From the NCBI GenBank assembly GCA_000989195.1, contig LBOA01000003.1, positions 1 to 46,560 of the forward strand: a stretch of DNA of 46,560 nt, given 5' to 3'. Source of the DNA: a candidate division TM6 bacterium GW2011_GWF2_30_66 (GTDB taxonomy: Bacteria; Babelota; Babeliae; Babelales; Vermiphilaceae). The notes below the pieces were generated by a model that made no database searches, was not told the DNA's origin, and saw nothing but the letters and a program-made list of their open reading frames with translations. The stretch's first letter is position 1. Each line of letters starts with the position of its first letter. Positions 17,736-26,140 of this stretch are shown here, piece after piece. The position numbers and the translations under genes are program-made.

Positions 17736-18179
17736 TTAGCCCAATTTTTCAGTATACTTTATCATCGTCTTATAATAATCGGGGATTTTTGCGCTTATAC
17801 GGTCTGCTACCTCTTCTTTGTAAATATGCGAAGTATAATTACGACTTTTGATCAAGTCTAATAAAATTTCAGAATCAGTCTCTGAAACAATCCTAGCTTT
17901 ACATGCAGCCAAAATTACCGTTCTAGGGCTTATTGCCTCTAAATATAATTCTAAAACTTCTTCTTCGTATTTCTTTAAATATTTCCAAAATAAATCAGAA
18001 CAAAATTCAAATCGTTGAATTGATGAGTCTCTTAATAGTCTTTCTAATTCATCATTATCCATTAATATAGATGCTTTTGTATCAACAAGTAGTCTCAATT
18101 TTTCGAGATACTGTAACGCTTCGCCTAATCTATCAAGAGCAGATAATAAATTATCTTTTACCAAATTTAATTCTTCCAT
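17736..18179 (-). CDS. hepT: HEPN toxin (HepT-like) of an MNT-HEPN type VII pair
   Basis: 147 aa, all-helical. It contains RNYTSHIY (R113, H118, Y120), an exact RX4HXY motif, the RNase and AMPylation site known from HepT toxins. HEPN toxins cleave RNA; the partner MNT enzyme neutralises them by adding AMP to the Tyr. The N-terminal helices (VKDNLLSALDRLGEALQYLEKL) match the HI0074-like nucleotidyltransferase substrate-binding family. The ATG at 18179 lies inside the end of the mntA gene (overlap of 13 bases), with GGAG four bases upstream, so translation is coupled with the antitoxin first. Confidence 0.88.
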   Translation of the reverse strand: MEELNLVKDNLLSALDRLGEALQYLEKLRLLVDTKASILMDNDELERLLRDSSIQRFEFCSDLFWKYLKKYEEEVLELYLEAISPRTVILAACKARIVSETDSEILLDLIKSRNYTSHIYKEEVADRISAKIPDYYKTMIKYTEKLG

Positions 18180-18472
18180 AAAACTCCCTCTTTTTTCACT
18201 TCGTTTTTTAAAGTTTCAGATGCAGAAAATAAATCAACCAAATCTATGGTTAGCGGAATAGTAGTCTCTTCAATGTCATCTTGTATTTTATAAAAAATGC
18301 TTATATCTATTACAGACTTAGCATCTAAAGCAAGATCAATATCTGCGCCTGTTTGATTTGTTCCGCGAGCCCTTGACCCAAATAAATATATTTTGCAATT
18401 TGGTACACGATTGTGAATAATATCTATAAGCGTATTTTTATAATTCTCAAAATTATTATTTTTTTCTCTCAT
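18167..18472 (-). CDS. mntA: MNT antitoxin nucleotidyltransferase (MntA-like)
   Basis: 101 aa. It has the minimal nucleotidyltransferase signature GSRARGTNQTGADID: G32-S33, then ten residues, then D44-x-D46 (GSX10DXD). The third carboxylate is probably the Asp in LTIDLVDL near residue 84. MntA antitoxins transfer AMP to the partner HEPN toxin. The start has a strong TTAGGAG site, and a good promoter lies at 18540-18512. It heads a two-gene operon with hepT. The full motif suggests an active enzyme. Confidence 0.88.
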   Translation of the reverse strand: MREKNNNFENYKNTLIDIIHNRVPNCKIYLFGSRARGTNQTGADIDLALDAKSVIDISIFYKIQDDIEETTIPLTIDLVDLFSASETLKNEVKKEGVLWKN

Positions 18473-18511
18473 TTTTTCTCCTAATGTTTTCTTTTAAATT
18501 TATTTGTTCTA

Positions 18512-18540
18512 ATTGTATCAAGATTGGTGAAAATAAGCAA
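18512..18540 (-). promoter_or_regulatory. Promoter of the mntA-hepT operon
   Basis: On the minus strand TTGCTT (18540-18535) and TACAAT (18517-18512) are separated by 17 bases, giving a leader of roughly 35 bases to the mntA ATG at 18472. The rest of the 319-base gap up to polA (18473-18791) is AT-rich with no other gene visible. Confidence 0.55.
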
Positions 18541-18752
18541 ATTAGGCTTTAATTGCGCTGTTTTTATGTGTCAAAGAATAAATTTGTATGCTGGCTACAT
18601 CTTGTCAATTATAATGTAAGTTTACAAAATTACTGGTTTTTTAAAATATTTCTTTTGTAAGTTTGTCCAAAATTTTTTTATTTTAAATTTTACTTATTGG
18701 TGTTAATTTAAAGTATATTTTTAAATTTTAAAATAAATAAAATAATAAGTTT

Positions 18753-18774
18753 TTATACCCTGCTCTGGTATAAG
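18753..18774 (+). promoter_or_regulatory. polA -10 region overlapped by an inverted repeat
   Basis: TTATACC (18753-18759) and GGTATAA (18767-18773) form a perfect seven-base inverted repeat around CTGCTCT. The right arm contains a TATAAG -10-like box (18769-18774) that would start transcription just upstream of the polA ribosome site. The -35 is not clear. It may be a repressor operator. Confidence 0.35.
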
Positions 18775-18791
18775 ATTTACGGGGAAAATTC

Positions 18792-21590
18792 ATGCAACAG
18801 AAAATTATGTTTGGTGCGTCAGATAAAACTGATAAAACAAATAAAATAGATAAAAATGGAAAATTCAATCCAGAAACAACTTTGTTTTTGATAGATGGTT
18901 CGTCATTTTTATACAGAGCTTATTATGGCTTAAAGCCAATGCATACAAGCAAGGGCGAGACAGTACAAGCTGTTTATAGTTTTTGTAGAATGATAAGAAA
19001 GTTAATGACAAAATTTGATGCGAAATACATATCAATTATTTGGGATAGTAAAGGTAAAACAACTAGGCATGAAATTTTTCCAAATTATAAAGCTACAAGG
19101 CAGGCGCCGCCAAGTGATATTTTTATTCAAAAAGATAGAATTTTAAAAATTATAGAAGCCATAGGCTTGTCGCAAGTTTCTATCACAGGGATAGAGGCTG
19201 ACGATATAATTTATTCTGTAGGAAAAGATTACGTAAAAAACGGTTTTGATGTTGTTGTTGTAACTCTAGATAAGGATCTTGGGCAAATGTTAGATGAGCA
19301 TACTTTTATGTATGATGCTTTTAAAGATGTTGTAACAGATGTGCAAAGTCTTGAAGAAAAAAGGGGTTGCAAAGTTGCAAAGTTGCCATTTTATTTTGCC
19401 TTGCTTGGTGACACTTCTGATAATATACCTGGGGTTAAGGGGATTGGCGAAAAAGGTGCTCTTGAATTGGTAAATCAGTTTGAATCGCTTGAGCAGTTGT
19501 ATGAAAGTTTAGATATAGTGCCAAGAGCAAAAGTAAAAAAGGCACTAGAAGAAAATAAAGAAAATGCATTTTTAAGTTTGAAGTTGTTTTTACTCCAATA
19601 TGTGCGTACTAATATTGTAAAAGATAGTCTTGTGTTTGATCCAAAAGATTGGGCGAAAGCAAAAGAAATTTTTAGAGAATTAGAATTTAAAAGTTTATTA
19701 AAAGACATAGAAGAAGATAAGCAAATGAGTATTGGTGGAGTTAGAGATACTCTTGAAAAGTTAGAAAAATATGATTTTAAATGTGTAACAACAGAAGACG
19801 AGTTAAAAGAGCTTTGTTATAAAATAAAAAATCACTTATATTTTGCTACAGATACAGAAACTAATGGCCTGATGCCATTGCAATGCGATTGTATAGGTAT
19901 ATCTATTTGTATAAAAGAGGGGGTTTCTTACTATATCCCGTTTGGACATAATTGGGATCCAGCAGAGTATGCGCAGCTGACAAAAGAGCAAGTAGTTAAG
20001 TATTTAAAACCGATATTTGAAGATGAAAAAATTGGTAAATGGATGCATAATGCAAAGTTCGACATGCTTGTATTGTTTAATGCAGGTTTGCCTGTTAAGG
20101 GACTAGAATTTGACAGTTTAATAGCCGCTAGATTAGTAGCCAAGGCTTGGCAAAAGAATGGTCTTAAAGATCTGTCTATGCAATATTTTGGTGAGCCTAT
20201 GTTGAGCTTTGCAGAGGTTGTTACTGCAAATAAATATAAAGATTTTTCTTATGTATTGCCTGAAATGGCAACAAAATATGCTGCAGCAGATGCGCATCAG
20301 ACTTTAAAGCTGGTGAAAATTCTTAAAAAAGAATTGCCAGATGATGGTATGCAAAAAATATTTCAAGAGATAGAATTTCCATTGATAGAAGTTTTGTATG
20401 AGATGGAAAAAATTGGAATACGAGTAGATGCAAATATTTTAAAAGACCTTGGTGTAAAAGTCGATAAAGATTTGAGAGAGATAGAAGAAAAAATAATAAA
20501 TTTAGTAGGTCTTGAGAGTAAAGATATAAATTTGGGGTCTCCTAAGCAGGTAGGGCAACTTTTATTCGAAATTTTACAGCTACCAACACAGAAGAAGAGT
20601 GCAAAAGGGACTGGTTATTCAACAGATTATGAGGTTTTAGTAGAGCTTTCTAAATTGCATATTGTTCCAGCTTTAATATTAAAGCATAGAGAGCTTAGTA
20701 AATTAAAAAATACTTATATAGATGCATTGCCGGGATATATAAATCCAAAAACTGGTAAAATACATACAACTTTTAATCAAACTGATGTTGCAACAGGTAG
20801 ATTGTCCAGCTCTGAACCAAATTTACAAAATATACCAGCAGATTCTTCTGAGTATGGGCTTGTTATAAGACAGGCATTTATTCCTGATGAAGGGAAAGTG
20901 TTTTTGTCAGCTGATTATTCGCAAATAGAGCTTAGGGTTCTGGCATATTTATCTGGTGATGCAAATTTAATTAACGCATTTTTGCAAGATAGAGATATTC
21001 ATACAGAAACTGCAGCGGCATTATTTGAGGTGCCATTTGATCAAGTTACTCAAGAGCAAAGACAGATAGGTAAGCGTATAAATTTTAGTGTTTTGTATGG
21101 CATGACGCCATTTGGGCTATCTAAAGACTTGGATATTAGCTTGGGTGATGCAAAAAAATATATAGATAAATATTTTTCTCAATATCCTGGCGTTTCTAAA
21201 TGGATGGAGTCTGTAATCGAAGATTGTAAGCATGATGGATATGTTACAACTTATTGGGGTAGAAGGCGATATGTGCCAGAAATACATGAAAAAAATAAAA
21301 ACCTTTATGAGTTTGCCAAAAGGGTGGCGATAAATACAAAGGCGCAAGGAACTGCTGCTGATATTATGAAAAAAGGCATGGTTAATTTGGATAAAGAATT
21401 TAAGAAAAATAATATAGGTGCCCAAATTTTACTGCAAATTCATGATGAATTAATTATATCTGTGCCAGAAGATAATGCAAAACAGGCTCAAGAAATAACT
21501 AAAAGGGTCTTGGAAAGCGTTGTTGACTGGTCAGTTTTCTTAAAAATTACTACAAGATTTGGAAATTCTTGGAAAGATGTAACAAAATAA
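18792..21590 (+). CDS. polA: DNA polymerase I
   Basis: 932 aa, typical full length. Residues about 28-320 are the 5'-3' flap nuclease (LFLIDGSSFLYRAYYG, IEADDII, GDTSDNIPGVKGIGEKGA). Residues about 335-535 are the 3'-5' exonuclease with an intact DxE (D354, E356 in ATDTETNG), NAKFDM and YAAADAHQT, so proofreading is predicted active. Residues about 545-932 are the polymerase: motif A DYSQIELR (D708), motif B KRINFSVLYG and motif C HDE (884-886). It fills gaps and removes RNA primers during replication and repair. A short Lys/Asp-rich extension (residues 8-27) precedes the nuclease domain. ATG at 18792 follows GGGG. Confidence 0.97.
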   Translation: MQQKIMFGASDKTDKTNKIDKNGKFNPETTLFLIDGSSFLYRAYYGLKPMHTSKGETVQAVYSFCRMIRKLMTKFDAKYISIIWDSKGKTTRHEIFPNYKATRQAPPSDIFIQKDRILKIIEAIGLSQVSITGIEADDIIYSVGKDYVKNGFDVVVVTLDKDLGQMLDEHTFMYDAFKDVVTDVQSLEEKRGCKVAKLPFYFALLGDTSDNIPGVKGIGEKGALELVNQFESLEQLYESLDIVPRAKVKKALEENKENAFLSLKLFLLQYVRTNIVKDSLVFDPKDWAKAKEIFRELEFKSLLKDIEEDKQMSIGGVRDTLEKLEKYDFKCVTTEDELKELCYKIKNHLYFATDTETNGLMPLQCDCIGISICIKEGVSYYIPFGHNWDPAEYAQLTKEQVVKYLKPIFEDEKIGKWMHNAKFDMLVLFNAGLPVKGLEFDSLIAARLVAKAWQKNGLKDLSMQYFGEPMLSFAEVVTANKYKDFSYVLPEMATKYAAADAHQTLKLVKILKKELPDDGMQKIFQEIEFPLIEVLYEMEKIGIRVDANILKDLGVKVDKDLREIEEKIINLVGLESKDINLGSPKQVGQLLFEILQLPTQKKSAKGTGYSTDYEVLVELSKLHIVPALILKHRELSKLKNTYIDALPGYINPKTGKIHTTFNQTDVATGRLSSSEPNLQNIPADSSEYGLVIRQAFIPDEGKVFLSADYSQIELRVLAYLSGDANLINAFLQDRDIHTETAAALFEVPFDQVTQEQRQIGKRINFSVLYGMTPFGLSKDLDISLGDAKKYIDKYFSQYPGVSKWMESVIEDCKHDGYVTTYWGRRRYVPEIHEKNKNLYEFAKRVAINTKAQGTAADIMKKGMVNLDKEFKKNNIGAQILLQIHDELIISVPEDNAKQAQEITKRVLESVVDWSVFLKITTRFGNSWKDVTK

Positions 21591-22017
21591 TATGGTTTTT
21601 TATAAAAATACTAATAAAAAATGTTTTGTTTTTGGGATTTTTTGTTAAAAGTTAGTAATTTTTTGCAAACCTTGCTGGATTTGTGTAGTTGGCTTCTAGG
21701 TGAGAATTTCGAGTGTTACGTATGCAGGATATTCTTGTTTATAGGGCTTTTGATATGCTTTAACTTTAAAGGTGTTGTCTGTGTCGGTTAATCACGTATT
21801 GTTTTATAGTATATTTTTTAAAAAACTTGCAAAGTAATTGAGTTTTATGCAAAATTAGTAAAAAAAATAAAAAAATTCTTGACTAATCTATAATTTATGT
21901 AATAATTAGTAATGAGTCTTAGTAATTTAAATATTAAATATTAATTGCAGTTAAGACTGTTTTGAATTTAAAAATAATAATAGTTTTGAAGCTATAAAAT
22001 TAGTTTTTTAAAATTAT

Positions 22018-22129
22018 TATAATAGTGTTGTGGTGGAGATGGAGGTTTTCTGTTTATAATTGTTTAGACCTTGGTCTATACATTCTATTCGTGGGAAATG
22101 GGGTTTTTCTCCACTCCTCCACCGTTTTT
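22018..22129 (+). ncRNA. Candidate structured small RNA
   Basis: A TATAAT (22018-22023) precedes a segment whose ends pair: GGTGGAG (22032-22038) with CTCCACC (22117-22123), and TGGAG (22040-22044) with CTCCA (22109-22113). An internal palindrome TAGACC, TT, GGTCTA lies at 22065-22078. The 3' arm is followed by GTTTTT, as in a terminator. The transcript would be about 100 nt. It lacks the conserved SRP and tmRNA features and I match it to no known family. No good -35 is seen. Confidence 0.3.
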
Positions 22130-22292
22130 ATACAAGCAAAAGTATTCCGTGCACCCTGAGCTTGACGAAGGGTCCTCCACCGTTTTTATACAAGCAAAAG
22201 TATTGAGGTGCGCCCTGAGCTTGACGAAGGGTCTTTTACTTTATTATTTTATACAAGCAGAGACGTCGTGTGCATCCAGAGTTTTGGAGGGA
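22116..22292 (+). repeat. Tandem duplication with two dispersed-repeat copies and a decayed third
   Basis: A unit of 58 bases, CCTCCACCGTTTTTATACAAG onward, occurs at 22116 and again at 22174. Each unit ends in an inverted copy of the dispersed repeat (CCCTGAGCTTGACGAAGGG at 22154-22172 and 22213-22231). A third, decayed unit follows from about 22232 (TATACAAGCA at 22250, then GCATCCAGAG). An ORF crossing it is an artefact of the repeat. Confidence 0.8.
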
Positions 22293-22479
22293 CACCGTTT
22301 TTTATCTTAATTGAGTGTTTCTAACTCAATATTCCTTATTTAGTGTTTAATTAGTGTTTAAAAAATTTGACTTTTTTCCTTATATGTAGCAAAATAATCT
22401 CAACGTGGTTATATGGAAATGTCAGAAAATCATATCTTGATATCAGATTTTCAATTATTAATGATTTTAAAGGATAAAA

Positions 22480-22734
22480 ATGGCAACGAGTAAATCCGGC
22501 GGTTCGACGTCTAATGGTCGCGAGAGTCACAGTAAGCGACTAGGTGTTAAATTATTTGATGGTCAAAAAGTTTTTGGCGGAGAAATAATTGTACGTCAAA
22601 GAGGTACAAAGTTTCATCCAGGATTAGGTGTGCAAAAGGGTGGCGATGATACATTATTTGCAACAGCTCAAGGTTCATTGAAGTTTCATTATGGACCAAA
22701 AGGCCGCAGATATATATCAGTTATAGCTGCATAG
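22480..22734 (+). CDS. rpmA: Ribosomal protein bL27
   Basis: 84 aa, standard length. bL27 sits in the large subunit with its N-terminal tail near the peptidyl-transferase centre. The characteristic tract [19 protein letters not shown] and the following [10 protein letters not shown] are present. The start is mature-like (MATSKSGGS) with no cleavable extension. AAAGGA lies just before the ATG. The usual partner rplU is not next to it; the gene follows a long repeat-rich gap. Confidence 0.96.
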   Translation: MATSKSGGSTSNGRESHSKRLGVKLFDGQKVFGGEIIVRQRGTKFHPGLGVQKGGDDTLFATAQGSLKFHYGPKGRRYISVIAA

Positions 22735-22853
22735 TGATTTTTATATCAAATTATTTTGTTATAATTTTTTAATCTCTTTAAAGATTATAGTCTTGATTGT
22801 AGAAGTTCGTCTATATGTGTTTTTAATAATTTTAAATAGTTTTGCAAAATAAT

Positions 22854-22880
22854 AACCCTTATAATTAAGGGTTTGATTTT
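22854..22880 (+). terminator. Hairpin downstream of rpmA
   Basis: AACCCTTA (22854-22861) pairs perfectly with TAAGGGTT (22866-22873) around TAAT, followed by TGATTTTTA. It is a plausible weak intrinsic terminator about 120 bases past rpmA. Confidence 0.4.
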
Positions 22881-22939
22881 TAAAAATTAAAAAATATCAA
22901 AAATCAATTGCTTTATTGATTAAAAACTGTTAATTATTT

Positions 22940-22968
22940 TTGATATAAGAGTAAAATGAATCTAGTAT
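22940..22968 (+). promoter_or_regulatory. Promoter for secF
   Basis: TTGATA (22940-22945) and TAGTAT (22963-22968) are 17 bases apart, about 48 bases upstream of the secF ATG. Just upstream, TATCAAAAAT and ATTTTTGATA form a ten-base inverted repeat that overlaps the -35. Confidence 0.4.
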
Positions 22969-23015
22969 CTGTATATATTCTAAAAATTTGAAAAATAATC
23001 TTGTTGGAGAGTATT

Positions 23016-23906
23016 ATGTTTGATTTTGTAAAGTATCGATATTATTTCTTAGCACTTTCATTGTCTTTGATTTTTGCTTTTGTTGGTTTATTCGTATATA
23101 AGTATATTTCTACGGGTAAGACGTTTAATTATAGTATAGATTTTCAGGGCGGAACTCAGTTTATGTTGAAATTTGATATGCCTGTTAAATCTTCGGAAGT
23201 TATTTCTGCTTTTGAAAAAAATGGATTTACTGGTGTTAATATTCGTGAATTTGCAAATAATGAAATTGTCGTGAGAGTAAAAGAATATATAAAAGATACG
23301 CAACAAGCTGGTTTGAAGGTTGTTGACTTTATAAAAGCAAAATTACCAAATAATAATGCTCAAATATTGCAAACAGACGCTATAGGTGCAGGTATTGGAA
23401 ATGAAATGCGCACAAAGTCTACAACGGCTGTTATTATAGCTTTAATTTTAATGCTTGTTTATATTGCATTTAGATTTTGGTCTTTCGGTTTTGCATTTGG
23501 TGCTGTTGCAGCATTAGCACATGATGCGATAATAATTTTGGGTTTCTTTTTGTTATTTAAAATGGAAATTTCTGTTAATGTGATAGCTGCGATTTTGACA
23601 ATATTAGGATACTCTGTAAACGACACGATTGTTATATTTTCAAAAATTAGAGAAAATTTAAAGACTATGCATGGATCTTCAATAACAGAAATAGTTAATG
23701 TAAGTCTTAATCAAACGTTAAGAAGGACGTTATTGACAAGTTTTGCTACATTGTTAACAGTTTTATCATTGTTTATTTTTGGCGGTGAAACTTTAAGAGA
23801 TATGTCGTATGCTCTTATTATTGGAATAATTTTCGGAACATATTCATCAATTTATATTGCAAGCACGATTATGATGATGTTTCATAGAGATAAGAGAGTT
23901 GCTTAG
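23016..23906 (+). CDS. secF: Protein translocase subunit SecF
   Basis: 296 aa from ATG at 23016, preceded by GGAGA; an in-frame TTG at 23001 overlaps that site and is rejected. SecF works with SecD in the inner membrane to pull preproteins through SecYEG using the ion gradient. Six membrane segments are readable: one N-terminal (YYFLALSLSLIFAFVGLFVY) and five after residue about 130. Family motifs are IDFQGGTQ in the periplasmic loop and GYSVNDTIVIFSKIREN in the membrane domain. No secD adjoins it here; secD is expected elsewhere. Confidence 0.95.
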   Translation: MFDFVKYRYYFLALSLSLIFAFVGLFVYKYISTGKTFNYSIDFQGGTQFMLKFDMPVKSSEVISAFEKNGFTGVNIREFANNEIVVRVKEYIKDTQQAGLKVVDFIKAKLPNNNAQILQTDAIGAGIGNEMRTKSTTAVIIALILMLVYIAFRFWSFGFAFGAVAALAHDAIIILGFFLLFKMEISVNVIAAILTILGYSVNDTIVIFSKIRENLKTMHGSSITEIVNVSLNQTLRRTLLTSFATLLTVLSLFIFGGETLRDMSYALIIGIIFGTYSSIYIASTIMMMFHRDKRVA

Positions 23907-23960
23907 TAAATTAAATAAATTATTTTTTAAACGTTGTATTTGATAAGTAATAAGTTTATA

Positions 23961-23999
23961 GCCTGTATTGGTTGAGTGTAATATTTTTCTAATACAGGC
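23961..23999 (+). terminator. Hairpin downstream of secF
   Basis: GCCTGTATT (23961-23969) pairs perfectly with AATACAGGC (23991-23999). It is followed by an A-rich rather than T-rich stretch, so terminator strength is doubtful. The rest of the 303-base gap before rho is AT-rich and holds nothing else I can name. Confidence 0.35.
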
Positions 24000-24209
24000 A
24001 AAATTATAGAATTTTTTAGTTTTTATTAATTATTGTATTGATTTTAATAATGGTTGATTATTATTCCTATTTTTCTAATATTAATTTGTTTATAGTAATA
24101 TAAATTAAATGGTGTAAGTATTCATAAATTTTTCAAAATTATTTATATTTTCTCGCATAAGGGTTTTTATGTTTTTAGATTTTTTAGTTTTTTTTAGCAG
24201 GAGGTTTTC

Positions 24210-26057
24210 GTGAAGGATCGTCAAGAGGAAAAATTTATAGACATAATTGATAATGAAAACGATCATTATGAGCAAGAAGTTGTTGGTACTGAAAATAAAG
24301 AATTAGATTGTAATATTTCTGATGATTTGGCACCAAAAAAAAGAGGTAGAAAGCCTAAAAAATCTATAATTTCTCAAGCAGAAAATTTATCGGAAGATTT
24401 GTGTTTGGCGTCAAAAAATGGGGAAAAATTTTTAGATAATTTAGATAATAAGGAGGTTGATATAGATATTGAAAAAGATTTGGTCGATTTTAATGATGCA
24501 AATGATTTACAAGATAATATTCCAGTAATGGAAGAATCGACATTAGAAAAAAATATATTAGAAGAAAAAAAAATAGAAAAGAAACAAAATAATTTTTCTG
24601 AAGATAAGCATGCAGAAGCTGCTCAAGGTTCTGGATTTATTGCTCAAGAAGCAGATTCTTCTAGCGATTATAGGGCTGGTGCAAATACTGGTATGAATAA
24701 TAGATCACAACAAAATGGACAGAGAAATTATAACAACAGAAATAATGATAAGCAACAGCAAGAAGCAAAGTTTATGGCTTTTGTAAAATCAATAAAAGAT
24801 ATTTCTGATGATGAGCTTAGAAAATTGTCTCTGGCTGATCTTAATAATATTGCAAGAAGACTTGGCATGGTTGGCGCGAGCTTAATGCGTAAGGAAAAGC
24901 TTCTTGAAAAAATATTATATTTGAGAGCTAATCCAGAGGTAGAAGAAGAAGTTGTTGGTGTTCTCGAGAAATTGCCAGACGGATTTGGTTTTTTGAGGGC
25001 TGCAAGTTTTGATTATATATCCGGACCAGATGACATTTATGTTTCGCCATCTCAAATTAGGCGTTTTGGTTTAAAAACAGGTGATACAGTTTCTGGAACT
25101 ATAAGAAAGCCAAAAGAAGGTGAGAAATATTTTGCTTTATTAAAAGTAAACAAAATAAATTATAGTGATCCAATTTACGCAGGTGATAGGTTGAGTTTTG
25201 AGCGCTTGTCGCCGTTGCATCCAGATGAAAAATTAGTTTTAGAGCACGATCCATCTATTTTATCTACACGATTAATAGATATATTTTCACCAATAGGTAA
25301 AGGACAGCGTGGATTGTTGGTTGCTCCGCCAAAAGTTGGTAAAACTGTATTATTAAAAGATATAGCGCTATCCTTGCTGGCAAATCACAAAGAAGTTTAT
25401 TTAATAGTGCTATTGATAGACGAGCGACCAGAAGAAGTCACGGATATGAAGCGTACAATAGAAAGTGATAGAGCAGAAGTTATATCATCGACTTTTGATG
25501 AAGCTGCAAATAGACACGTTCAAGTAGCAGAAATTGTTCTTGAAAAAGCAAAACGAATGGTAGAAGCCGGGCTAGATGTTGTTATTCTTTTGGACTCTAT
25601 AACAAGATTAGCTCGTGCTTATAATACTGTAGCTCCAGCATCAGGAAAAGTTCTTACTGGTGGTATTGACGCGAATGCTCTACAAAGACCTAAGAGATTT
25701 TTCGGTGCTGCAAGACACTTAGAGGGCGCAGGCTCTCTTACAATTATTGCGACTGCTCTAGTTGACACCGGTTCCAAGATGGATGAAGTTATTTATGAAG
25801 AGTTTAAGGGTACTGGTAATATGGAAATGCATATGACTCGTAAGCTTTCTAACAGAAGAATATACCCAGCTCTTGATATACTTTCATCTGGAACAAGAAG
25901 AGATGATTTGTTGCAAGATGAAGGTATCTTGAATAAAGTTTGGATACTTCAAAGATTCTTGTCTACGCTTAATGCGATAGAAGGCATGGAATTCTTGATA
26001 GACAAGATGAAGAAGCATAAAACTAACGATGAGTTTATAGATAATATAAATAAGTAG
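24210..26057 (+). CDS. rho: Transcription termination factor Rho
   Basis: 615 aa; the GTG start has a perfect AGGAGG. Rho is a hexameric RNA-dependent ATPase that ends transcription. An acidic, Asn/Gln-rich extension of roughly 185 residues, with a basic patch [10 protein letters not shown], precedes the Rho N-terminal domain ([20 protein letters not shown]). Then come the RNA-binding cold-shock-like domain ([27 protein letters not shown]) and the ATPase with P-loop APPKVGKT (372-379), [25 protein letters not shown] and the R-loop [19 protein letters not shown]. Long N-terminal inserts occur in Rho of several phyla. A strong terminator follows. Confidence 0.97.
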   Translation: MKDRQEEKFIDIIDNENDHYEQEVVGTENKELDCNISDDLAPKKRGRKPKKSIISQAENLSEDLCLASKNGEKFLDNLDNKEVDIDIEKDLVDFNDANDLQDNIPVMEESTLEKNILEEKKIEKKQNNFSEDKHAEAAQGSGFIAQEADSSSDYRAGANTGMNNRSQQNGQRNYNNRNNDKQQQEAKFMAFVKSIKDISDDELRKLSLADLNNIARRLGMVGASLMRKEKLLEKILYLRANPEVEEEVVGVLEKLPDGFGFLRAASFDYISGPDDIYVSPSQIRRFGLKTGDTVSGTIRKPKEGEKYFALLKVNKINYSDPIYAGDRLSFERLSPLHPDEKLVLEHDPSILSTRLIDIFSPIGKGQRGLLVAPPKVGKTVLLKDIALSLLANHKEVYLIVLLIDERPEEVTDMKRTIESDRAEVISSTFDEAANRHVQVAEIVLEKAKRMVEAGLDVVILLDSITRLARAYNTVAPASGKVLTGGIDANALQRPKRFFGAARHLEGAGSLTIIATALVDTGSKMDEVIYEEFKGTGNMEMHMTRKLSNRRIYPALDILSSGTRRDDLLQDEGILNKVWILQRFLSTLNAIEGMEFLIDKMKKHKTNDEFIDNINK

Positions 26058-26082
26058 TTATTAAAGTTAGACTTATAAAATT

Positions 26083-26113
26083 AGACCCGGCGTAAAATCT
26101 GGGTCTTTTTTTT
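26083..26113 (+). terminator. rho intrinsic terminator
   Basis: AGACCC (26083-26088) pairs with GGGTCT (26101-26106), loop GGCGTAAAATCT, followed by eight T. A partial second copy of the loop and right arm (GTAAAATCTGGGCTTT) lies immediately downstream at about 26121-26136. Confidence 0.85.
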
Positions 26114-26140
26114 GATAGAGTAAAATCTGGGCTTTAAAAA

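Larger units (their letters stand above)
21591..22479. other. Repeat-rich intergenic region between polA and rpmA
   Basis: These 889 bases hold no credible protein gene. They contain a promoter-like pair TTGACT (21879-21884) and AATAAT (21901-21906), spacer 16; a TATAAT at 22018-22023 followed by a candidate structured RNA; a tandem duplication carrying two dispersed-repeat copies (22116-22292); and, before rpmA, a weak promoter TTGACT (22367-22372) with CAAAAT (22390-22395), spacer 17. The first 250 bases are plain AT-rich sequence. Confidence 0.5.

Noticed and set aside
22030-22129. SRP (4.5S) RNA at the candidate small-RNA locus.
   Set aside because: The hairpin size is similar but the conserved GGAAGNAGCC-type internal loop is missing.
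22116-22292. A CRISPR array.
   Set aside because: Only two to three units, with the whole unit repeated and no unique spacers; no cas genes nearby.
22071-22310. A 79-codon plus-strand frame across the 22116-22292 repeats.
   Set aside because: Its peptide is simply the tandem repeat read in successive frames, with no start site and no family likeness.
23001-23015. TTG start for secF.
   Set aside because: It would place the GGAGA ribosome site inside the gene; ATG 23016 has correct spacing.
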